NCBI GenBank assembly: GCA_047620505.1
Contig: JBLHKS010000159.1
Span: 1 to 16,303, forward strand
Direction of reading: 5' to 3'
DNA length: 16,303 bases
From: JBLHKS01 sp047620505
GTDB lineage: Bacteria; Verrucomicrobiota; Verrucomicrobiia; Verrucomicrobiales; DEV007
Part shown: piece by piece, positions 1 through 8,200 of the stretch
Layout of the letters: every line of letters begins with the position of its first letter
Position numbering within the stretch: the stretch's first letter is position 1
The notes under the pieces: generated by a model
What the model saw: the letters and a program-made list of their open reading frames with translations, nothing else
What the model was told of the DNA's origin: nothing
Databases searched by the model: none
Translations under genes and position numbers: made by a program

Positions 1-945
1 AAACCGGATTCCGAAGAGCGGAATCTGGAGAAATTTACCTTGGACGAAGAGATCGATAAGATGGCGTCAAGCGTCGCCAAAAGTCTTGATCGAATGCGGG
101 GAGAAGCGGCGGTGAAACGACTTTTCATCGGCTCGTCAAGCACGGCGACTGACTGGTGCCGTCAGAGCATCAAAGATCACTTTCATCAGGCGGGATTCCT
201 TGTCATGATGCAGTCGCACTGGGGCAAGGAACGGCATGTTCTGGAAGCGGAGGCGCGCGAGCAGCTGCTGAACTGCGACGCCTTCATTGGCGTTGCTGAA
301 CCGGACCGGCAGGGCGACGGCGCTTGGAAACTCGGCGAGTGGCAGTTGGAAATCGCGGAGGCGCTCAAACCAGAGATCCCGATTCTTCGCTGGCTTCCTG
401 ACAACGACTGGATTTCTAACGACAAACGCCAGATTCTCGCGGGGCTTGAAAACGTAAGCTCAGGCCGTTTGGAGTCGTTCAAGGACCGAGTCCGCGATGT
501 CGTTGGCGATCCCGAAAAATCGAAGGAGTCGCATCGGGAAGAGGCAGCCGAATCCGGCGGTGGGTTTTTGCTGATCGCGGCCTCACAAGCCGACATTTCG
601 TCGATCCAGCCGCTGCTCGATTTCGCGGAATCGAAGGAAGCCGGTCGAAATGTCTGGCTCGACACGAGCAACGGTCACGGCGACTGGAAAAAGGCGCTCA
701 AACGCGCGATCGAAATGGATCCGGTAACCGGAGTAGTCTTCGCGGACGGATCTTGCGAGGCAAGCTGGATTGAGGGCCGAATGCGTGGGTTCGACACGAT
801 GCGGCGCGACCTCGAAAGGGCACCGAAACTCGGCTACTGCTCGCTGCCGCCGGACGAAAAGCAGCCTCCGCGTTTTTATCGGCCAACTGGAACCATCGCG
901 GCGAATCTCAAGAATCTCGAGCCGCTCAAAGAACTCCTGGCCTGA
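1..945 (+). CDS. TIR-like / DUF4062-like signalling protein, partial (5' end outside window)
   Basis: The reading frame is open to base 1, so the real start lies upstream. A TTG at 40 and an ATG at 61 are possible but not required. Two alpha/beta segments are visible. The first (about nt 115-510) starts with a hydrophobic strand plus Ser cluster (LFIGSSS), then has a helix, the block LLNCDAFIGV and a strand ending IPILRW. This resembles TIR, DUF4062 or nucleoside-deoxyribosyltransferase-like folds. The second (about nt 560-880) starts GGFLLIAASQ, has a middle strand VTGVVFADG, then an Arg-rich helix with RRDLERAPKLGY. It recalls the TIR-like domains encoded beside nSTAND1 genes, whose final helix carries a 'lrDLqkAPg' type motif. 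No catalytic glutamate can be assigned safely. The stop is 6 nt before the STAND ATPase start, so the two are probably co-translated. I infer an effector or adaptor partner of that ATPase; the exact fold class is uncertain. Confidence 0.7.
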   Translation, partial: KPDSEERNLEKFTLDEEIDKMASSVAKSLDRMRGEAAVKRLFIGSSSTATDWCRQSIKDHFHQAGFLVMMQSHWGKERHVLEAEAREQLLNCDAFIGVAEPDRQGDGAWKLGEWQLEIAEALKPEIPILRWLPDNDWISNDKRQILAGLENVSSGRLESFKDRVRDVVGDPEKSKESHREEAAESGGGFLLIAASQADISSIQPLLDFAESKEAGRNVWLDTSNGHGDWKKALKRAIEMDPVTGVVFADGSCEASWIEGRMRGFDTMRRDLERAPKLGYCSLPPDEKQPPRFYRPTGTIAANLKNLEPLKELLA

Positions 946-951
946 CCCACA

Positions 952-3900
952 ATGTCAGCGAAACCCATCACTCCTTACCCTGGCCTCCGTCCGTTTGTCG
1001 CGGCCGACGCCGAGGTTTTCTGCGGTCGCTCGGATCATCGAATCGACCTGCTTGAACGTCTCGAAGTCTCCGGTTTTCTCGCGGTTGTCGGCTCCAGTGG
1101 CTCCGGAAAATCTTCGCTCGTCCACGCCGGTCTGATTCCTGATATCGAGGAGCGGCGGCTGATCCGTTCGATCACGCACGAACGACACTACCTCTCGATG
1201 CGGCCCGGAAATCACCCGTTTCGCGCGCTCGCCCTTGCGCTGACGGACTGGGCCGAGGACCAGCAGCTGCTGGATGCCGAAAATCTGGCGAACATGCTGC
1301 GACGCGGCCCCGAAGGCCTCATCAATTTCTTCCGCGGACTGGCGGAGACGGGAGAAAACGAGCACAGCGTCTTTCTCGTTGTCGATCAATTCGAGGAGCT
1401 GTTTCGATTCGCTTCAGCGACCCAGCATCAGAGGCAGATTCCGGGTGGCGCGATGAACGAAGCTCAGGCTTTCGTCAATCTTCTTCTGCGCACCGCGGAT
1501 GCGGATCTGGACGGCGTGAACCTGTCGGTCGTGATCACGATGCGCTCGGATTTCGTGAAGGACTGCGAGCAGTTCGACGGCCTACCTGAAGCAATCAGCC
1601 GCAGCCAGTTTCTAACGCCGAGACTCGACCGCGAGCAGCTGGACGAGGCGATGGAGCGGCCTTTGCGGCTGTTTAACGCCTCGATTCAGCCTGAGTTGAC
1701 CCGCCTGATTCTCAACGAACTCGCGCCGGAACAGGATCAGCTTCCAGTCATTCAACATCTCTTGGCGAGGATGTGGGAAAGTGCGTCGAAAGGACGGAAA
1801 ACGGGCAGCGCGATCGAAATCACGCGCAAGGATTATAAGGCGGCTGGCACTCTTGAGCGGGCTCTGGCCGAACATCGAATTTCGGCGTTTGCCAGCTACG
1901 GCGACGACATTGGCGAGGGAAGAGACGCTGACCGATTTTTCCGATGTCTTGCAGAGTTCGATCCTAACGGACGGCTCATTCGGCGGCCGCGTTCCGTGCG
2001 TGACATCGCGGAAGAATCCGGGATTCCTCAGAGTCGGGTCGAAGAAATCGCAGAGATCGCGCGAGCTGACGGCTGCCATTTTTTGATGCCGCCCGCACCC
2101 TTGCCGAAGGGCGAAAAAGATCCCGACGATGGCTTGCGCGGCGGGATGGCCCGGGTTCGACGCGAGCCGATGGGCTCGGACATCGTGCTGGATCTGACCC
2201 ACGAAAGCCTGATCCGGAAATGGCCGAAATATAGGGAAGTCATGGGCGTTGAGCGGGCGAAGCGCGACGCGTTCCTGCGTGTGCGCCAGGTGATGGACGG
2301 GATTGAGCCTGACAGCGATCCTAAGACTGAGTTTGATGAGCAATCCGGGAAGGAGAAGCTGACGATTCAGGTTTTGTTCGAATGGATCGGCGCTGGATTA
2401 ACGAAAATCCTGTCGATGTTTAACATTCATCCGCTGATTCCTTCCTGGATTCGGCGAGACGCGAAACAGCAGCTGCTGACGAAACTTCGCCCGACAGATG
2501 CGTGGGCTGCGCGCTACATTTCAAGCGAATCTGAGGAAACAAAGAATCCGGTCGAAGGTGCAAAGTGGTGGGAGTCGACTGAGGACTTCATCGTCGCCGA
2601 TCAGAAACGAGCGAGGCTGCGAAGGGTCATCGAAGTCAGCGCCGTGCTCCTGATCTTGATCGGACTCGCGCTGTTTTCGTGGAGGGAAACTGCGAATGCG
2701 GCCGAACAGGAGAAGAACGTTCGGCAGCGATTGGTGGCGGAAGAAACAGCCAGGAGGGAGACCCAAGCGAGGCTCGAATTTGAAGAGTCGATGGGTACGC
2801 TCATCGAAAAGGCGGGCGCGCAAAGTCAGGCTCAAATCGACGAACTGCAGAAGGATCTTCAATTATCGGAAAAGATTCAGAAGGCCGTCTTCACTTTGAT
2901 TCAAAAGGCGCTCAAGCAAGATCCGCTTCCGTGGGTCGGAATCAAGAACTGGGCGGAATCCAATCAGAACGAGATCGAAATTTTGTTGAGAGAAAGGGGC
3001 GAGAAAGCTGCCGATCCTGAGCAGGTCGAAGAGGCGTTGGCCTTCCTCGAATCTCTCGTGCCAAGCAATCAAGAGGATGAGCCGACTCTATTCAAAAGCC
3101 TCGATTTCAACCGAGATGGAAGAGTCACTCGCCTCGAGGGAGATCTCCACTTGGGGAAGTTTATTAAATACGACAAGAACCGCGACGGAATCATCTCAAT
3201 TCAATCCGAGTTGCTTGGAATCAAGTCGGATGCCCAAATCGAATTCACTCCGCAGAGGCTAACACGCGAGAATGGCGAAGTCCCCCACCCCGGAGGGGCA
3301 AACGGGCTCGTCTTCACGGGCAAAGACGCTCTCGCGAGTTGGGGTGCAGACGGATATTTGAGAGTCTGGCAAATTCAGAGCGAAGGATCCAGCCTCGTCG
3401 CCGAAGCGAAAGGGAGCACGAGCACGATCACAACAGCGTCCTTCGGATTTGGTACCGACAGCAGTCGAATTAGCAAGGAAAGGCAGGGGCTGCGGACTCG
3501 CGGTCAATCCGTTTGGTTTGTAACTGGAAGCGGCGGCAGCAGCATCCGATTTTTCGATCTGGTCGGCGATTGGCCAAACGTAAAATTGGCTCCAGGCCCA
3601 GAGTACGAGGAAGAGACTGGCCACTACGACTCGATCACTTCTCTCCAGACGTTCAACCCCTTGACCAATTCGAAGTTGGGCTCAGGAAGCTGGCCGATGA
3701 TTTCGACGAGCGTTAACAACAAAATCCCGGCGATTTTCTGGAAGGGCGTCACGTCCTCGGGCAAGACAGGCGACGTCATCATGACTAAGGAATCTGGCCC
3801 GATTACCTCTGGTCAATTCAGCAAAAACGGTTCGCTCATCCTGTTGTCGGCGGAAGATTCGGCGCGCTTGTATTCGGCTGATTCGGGAAAACCGATTTTC

Positions 3901-4536
3901 ATCGCGGTATCCGGAGAATTCCCGGTTCGGCGAGCGATCTTCCGCCCTGACTCCGCCTTTCCCGAAATGATCACGCCTGGCGGACCCGACGTGAACTGGT
4001 GGCGTTGGCAACCCGGCAGTAAACTGGAGAAAACCGAGAAACCGATCGCCAGCTGGGACGGCCACAAAGCCGAGATCATCGAAGCGAAATTCAGCCCGGA
4101 AGGCACGCTCCTCGCCACGGGCGGCGCTGACGGCCAAGTCATGATCTGGCCGATCCCTCCGCTTTGGTTTCTCGAACGCCGCCCGGATCCTGTGATCCCG
4201 GAAATCGCGAAAGGCGGCGATGGTCTGGCACCTGCGATCCTCTCGCTTGCCTGGTCTCCGGATTCGACCATTCTCGCTGCGGGCCTCGCCGATGGACGGG
4301 TTCTCGCCTGGCGAATCGAAGGCGGAGTGGAGCCGTCATTGGTTGAGCCGATCGTGATCGAGGCCCGACATAAAGGTCCTGTCTGGCAAGTTGGTTTCAG
4401 CCCGGATGGCCGTTTTCTCGCCTCGGCAGGCGGATTTCCCGAGAAACTCGCAATCTATCTTCCGGAATCCGTGCGAAAAAATCAGCGGCAAAAACCCGAT
4501 GGCCTGATTCTGGTCTGGGAAGTCACCGCGAAATAG
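952..4536 (+). CDS. Membrane-anchored nSTAND1 NTPase with coiled coil, EF-hand and WD40 repeats
   Basis: 1194 residues. The N-terminus PYPGLRPF (9-16) plus the GR at 25-26 is the classic nSTAND1 opening. Walker A is G47-S54 (GSSGSGKS), Walker B is VVDQFEELF (143-151) and a sensor-like strand is VITMRSD (194-200). Residues 220-440 look like the usual helical extension and winged-helix part, with LTHESLIRKW at 415-424. A single membrane segment lies at about 559-577, preceded by KRARLRR and followed by acidic residues, so the ATPase should be cytoplasmic and the rest periplasmic. A coiled coil (about 583-640) follows, then an EF-hand loop D718-E729 with ideal Asp/Asn spacing and a second weaker loop at D741. 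WD40-type blades fill about 778-1194, the clearest at 1036-1066, 1092-1121 and 1139-1189. STAND proteins are NTP-driven switches with C-terminal sensor repeats. ATG at 952 keeps the opening motif near the terminus; no clear ribosome site is seen. Confidence 0.9.
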   Translation: MSAKPITPYPGLRPFVAADAEVFCGRSDHRIDLLERLEVSGFLAVVGSSGSGKSSLVHAGLIPDIEERRLIRSITHERHYLSMRPGNHPFRALALALTDWAEDQQLLDAENLANMLRRGPEGLINFFRGLAETGENEHSVFLVVDQFEELFRFASATQHQRQIPGGAMNEAQAFVNLLLRTADADLDGVNLSVVITMRSDFVKDCEQFDGLPEAISRSQFLTPRLDREQLDEAMERPLRLFNASIQPELTRLILNELAPEQDQLPVIQHLLARMWESASKGRKTGSAIEITRKDYKAAGTLERALAEHRISAFASYGDDIGEGRDADRFFRCLAEFDPNGRLIRRPRSVRDIAEESGIPQSRVEEIAEIARADGCHFLMPPAPLPKGEKDPDDGLRGGMARVRREPMGSDIVLDLTHESLIRKWPKYREVMGVERAKRDAFLRVRQVMDGIEPDSDPKTEFDEQSGKEKLTIQVLFEWIGAGLTKILSMFNIHPLIPSWIRRDAKQQLLTKLRPTDAWAARYISSESEETKNPVEGAKWWESTEDFIVADQKRARLRRVIEVSAVLLILIGLALFSWRETANAAEQEKNVRQRLVAEETARRETQARLEFEESMGTLIEKAGAQSQAQIDELQKDLQLSEKIQKAVFTLIQKALKQDPLPWVGIKNWAESNQNEIEILLRERGEKAADPEQVEEALAFLESLVPSNQEDEPTLFKSLDFNRDGRVTRLEGDLHLGKFIKYDKNRDGIISIQSELLGIKSDAQIEFTPQRLTRENGEVPHPGGANGLVFTGKDALASWGADGYLRVWQIQSEGSSLVAEAKGSTSTITTASFGFGTDSSRISKERQGLRTRGQSVWFVTGSGGSSIRFFDLVGDWPNVKLAPGPEYEEETGHYDSITSLQTFNPLTNSKLGSGSWPMISTSVNNKIPAIFWKGVTSSGKTGDVIMTKESGPITSGQFSKNGSLILLSAEDSARLYSADSGKPIFIAVSGEFPVRRAIFRPDSAFPEMITPGGPDVNWWRWQPGSKLEKTEKPIASWDGHKAEIIEAKFSPEGTLLATGGADGQVMIWPIPPLWFLERRPDPVIPEIAKGGDGLAPAILSLAWSPDSTILAAGLADGRVLAWRIEGGVEPSLVEPIVIEARHKGPVWQVGFSPDGRFLASAGGFPEKLAIYLPESVRKNQRQKPDGLILVWEVTAK

Positions 4537-4599
4537 CGAGGCTCAGCGAGATCCGTTTTCGATTGACGTTAGTTCCAGTTTCCTTTGAGATGAAGGACC

Positions 4600-5196
4600 A
4601 TGAAACGACATCTCCTTGTTTTTCTGGCGGGCTGTTTTGTATCCGGGGTTTTGTTCGCGCAGGATCCTACCGCTGAAGGTCCAAACGAGAAAGCGGGCCG
4701 CTATCCACGAAGCGCTCAAAAAGCGGCCGTCGCGAAGGGCCATATCGGCGAAGCACCGGTTGATGAGCGGATTGCCTGGGTTCAGGGATTTCTATCGGCC
4801 GAGTATCCAGCCAAAAACATTCAAGCGAAGGCCACGGCGTTCGCGAACATCGTCAGTGCCAAATTCATGACGGGTCCCGAGATCCTCGAGCACGGCGACG
4901 CGATGGCCGAGGCGGTTCCGAGGCAAGGTCAGGCCTGGCCGGATTTGGCGAACCGTGTTGAGCAAATCGATAAAGATTTCGCGCGCAGCCTGGCTTTGTG
5001 GGAACGCGGAATCAAGGAAGCTCCGAATCTGCGCTACCTCCAGATCCGTTGTCAGATCGGGCGGGCGAACGCGTTGCAAAAACTCGATCGCAAAGACGAA
5101 GCTCAGGTGGTTTACGATGCGATCGACGCCAAGAGCATTCCTCAGAACATGGAAAAACTCTGGACGGATCTCACCAAAGCGATGTCGAAAAATTGA
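4600..5196 (+). CDS. Small exported protein, internally deleted paralog of the giant TPR protein
   Basis: 198 residues starting with a signal peptide (MKRHLLVFLAGCFVSGVLFA). A lipobox-like LAGC at 9-12 is present, but the hydrophobic stretch continues beyond it, so ordinary cleavage near residue 20 seems more likely. The mature start GPNEKAGRY matches GPNDKAERY near the start of the giant protein at 5269. Residues 53-198 (PVDERIAW onward) match the last 150 residues of the frame ending at 14380, sharing ERIAW, FLS, HGxAMAEA, AWxDLA, QIG and AID in the same order. Residues 36-52 fit neither part. Read one base later (from 4706) they give HEALKKRP, like HKALLRRP in the giant protein, so this bit is a frame-slipped remnant. 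The gene looks like a copy that lost about 2850 internal codons and regained its frame. The C-terminal part is helical and TPR-like. Function unknown; it may still be made, since the frame is intact with a good start. Confidence 0.8.
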   Translation: MKRHLLVFLAGCFVSGVLFAQDPTAEGPNEKAGRYPRSAQKAAVAKGHIGEAPVDERIAWVQGFLSAEYPAKNIQAKATAFANIVSAKFMTGPEILEHGDAMAEAVPRQGQAWPDLANRVEQIDKDFARSLALWERGIKEAPNLRYLQIRCQIGRANALQKLDRKDEAQVVYDAIDAKSIPQNMEKLWTDLTKAMSKN

Positions 5197-5268
5197 GCCG
5201 AATCGCGAAAAAACCTCGCAATTTCCCGCTGATTCCGATGAAATGAGGGCCGCTTAATCGAAAGTCTT

Positions 5269-8200
5269 TTGAAGTTTCGGGTACTGGTTCTTTTTCTGTT
5301 TTCTCTAGCGCTGCTGTCGTCAGGGAACGGTCAAGAGGCGGCTGGTCCCAACGATAAAGCCGAGCGCTATCACAAGGCGTTGCTGCGGCGACCCGCGCCG
5401 GGATATTTGTTCGATCGGTTTTACGATTCCTGGCTGGATTCGGGCGGCGTTGAGGAATTGAGCGCGTTTCTGGTGGCTCGGGCCGAGGAGCCGGACGCGG
5501 ACGCCGCTGAGCAGCTGCTGTTGGCGTTTTTCTACGCAAAACAGGGCGAGGACGAGGACGCACTCGCCGTTTTCACTGCTGTTCTGGAACGCGAACCGAA
5601 TCACGCGGCTGCCTGGTTTCAAAAGGCGAAAATCGAAGCGCGATCGCTGAATTTCGAGTCGGCGATCGCAGATCTGGATGCAGCGGCGGCAGCTGGGGCG
5701 AACGCGGAGCTCGAAATCGACATCGCGAAATTCAAGGGGCAGCTGCTGACTCGCGACGGCAAAAAGGAGTCGGCGATCGAGGTTTGGGAATCGCTCCTGG
5801 CTCAAAATCCGGATGACGAGGAGTTGCACGAAGATTTGATCGAACTGCAACTCGATGAGGGGCTTTACGAGGAGGCGGCGGCGACTTCGCGAGCGCTGAT
5901 CAAGCGGACGACGGATCCGTACAGCCGGGTGCTTCGTGAGCTGCGGCTCGGCGATGTTCAGCAGCGAGCTGGCGAGCGCGAGGCGGCACTGGAGCTTTAT
6001 TTGGGAACGCTGAAACAGACGGGCGCGGAAACCTGGATCGAGCGCGAGGTTTTGGGCCAGATCGAGGAACTTTTTCGGCGAGAGGACGATCTGGACGGTT
6101 TGTTGGAGGAATTCCAGTTTCTGCAAACGGCGGATCCGCAGCGGATGGCGGTCAGGCGGCGACGCGCGGAGTTGCTGGCCGAGCAGGGCCTGGAAGAGGA
6201 GTCGATCGCGGCGTGGAAGGAAATTCTGGATCTGACGCCGGGCGACCGGGTGATTCGCGAGGCGTTTGTGCGTTCGCTGGCGATGGCCGGGCACGTCGAG
6301 GAGGCGGTCGAGCAGATGCAGGCGTTGGCGGATTTGAATCCGGATGACGCGGAGTTGCTCGTCGTGCTGGCTGGATTTCAGGCGCAAAACGAGGACGGCA
6401 AAGCGGCGGGCGCGAGCATGACGGCTTATTTGGAAAAAGCAGGAAAATCCGAGTACTCGTTTCTGCGAACGACTCGGCTGCTCCAAATGTTTGAGCTGCC
6501 GGAGCAGGCGGAATCGGTTTACCAGCAGCTGCTGGCGGCTTTTCCGGACAGCATCGCGGCAAAAGAGAATTTCGCGGCTTTCCTCTTTGATCTGGAGCGG
6601 CCTGCCGAAGCGCTGGAAATTTGGAAGGATCTGGCGGAATCGGGCGACGCAGCTCAGGCGGTTCGAATCGCGCGAACGCTGACTTCACGCCGAGAATTCG
6701 CGGTTGCGTTCGAGACGCTGTTTTCGCGTTACGAGGAGCTCGGCGCGGAACCGATTTTTCTTTCTCAACTCTGTGAATCGGCGATTCATGCGGAGAAGGC
6801 CGAGCAGGCTTTCGAATGGGCGCGGCGACGGGTGATTCTTTCGCGAGATCCGCTGGATTTGACCGAATCTGTTAAGCTGGCAGCGCGAGTGGTGCGGATG
6901 TCGAACGAGGGAGCGGCGCGGATCGCGGAACTGCAGGCGAATGCGGATCGCGGGATTCGGGAAACCTGTTTGCTGGCCGAATTGCTGGAGGAAGACGGCT
7001 TTCCAGGCGAGGCGGAAGCGCTGCTGGCCGGAATCGAAGGCGAAGACGCGGTGTTGGCGTTGGCGCAGCTGGTTCGGCTTTATCAAAGCCGAGGAAACTG
7101 GGAACTGGCGGCGGAAACTCAGGAAAAACTGATCCAGCTCCCTGGCGGAAAAAACTCGGCCCAGATTCAGGCGTTGGTGCGGATGCACGAGCGCAACTTG
7201 GATTTTGCCGAGGCGGCGCGCTGGATCGGCGAGTGGCAAAAACTCTCTCCAGGCAGCGTTTCGCCCTGGCTGCGATTGGCGAATTTGCAGTCGGTTGACG
7301 GCGAGTTTGAGGAAGCAGTGAAGACGTTGCGATCGGCTTCGCAGCGGTTTGACGACAGTCCTGAGATCCGCGCGAAATTGGCCGATTCCTATTTTTCGTT
7401 AGGAAAACTCGCCAGCTCAGAGCGGCTTTACTGGCGGCTTTACGAGGAGGAAAAAGACAGCGCGGGAAAGATTATCTGGGTCCGCAAACTGGCTTCAGTC
7501 GCCGGCCAGCTCGACCAATTGGATCGGTTGATCGCTGAGTTTGAGGAGCGTCGGCGCGGCAACCGGACTTCGATCCTTCCCCTGCTCGCGCTCGCCGAAA
7601 TTCACCAGGAAAACGGGAATTACGAGGAGCGTCGTCAGGCGATTCTTGAGGCGGCGCGGCTTCAGCCGAAGGATCTCGGTTTGATGCATCAGCTGGCGCG
7701 GATCGACGAAGACGCAGGCCGAATCGATGCGGCGATCCGCACGCTGGAGTCGGCGCTGGCGAACGATCCGACGAATCGCACACGCGAAAAGCTGGCGCGG
7801 CTGCATTTCACGATGGGCGATTTCGATCGCGGTCTGGCGACAATGCGAGAGGGCGGTGGGGCGACGGATCCGGAGCAGCTGCTGAGTGCGGCGCAGCAAC
7901 TTTGCACGGTGGGTGCCTGGGAGCGGGCAGCGGGATTTCTCGCGCCGTTTCTGGATGAACATCCGGACGACTACCGGCTTTTTTACCTTCGAGCGGTCGC
8001 GCTGGAAGAGGCTGGCGAGAAGGATCGGGCGGCGGCGGCGTTTGAGCAGCTGCTGGGTTTCGAGCAGGACATTCCAGGCTTCGATCAGCACGTTGTGGAG
8101 GTTCAGAGAGACTACGGCCAAGCCCACGCAACGATCCGGAAATTGGGGCAGGACGAATTGCTGTCCCAACTCCTGCGGCGCAAAGCAGAGGCTCGATATC

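Noticed and set aside
4563..4591. Promoter before the mini-gene (TTGACG at 4563)
   Set aside because: The -35-like box is good, but the matching -10 position (TGAGAT) is poor and would start transcription almost at the start codon.
5202..5220. Hairpin after the mini-gene
   Set aside because: Only a 4-bp GCGA/TCGC stem with no T run, too weak for a terminator.
5320..6486. Long antisense open frames (also 7495-8322, 8341-9189, 9310-10062, 11732-12664, 13785-14963)
   Set aside because: They lie opposite genes with clear protein families or repeats, are rich in Arg/Ser/Pro with no family motifs, and arise from the GC-rich codon pattern.
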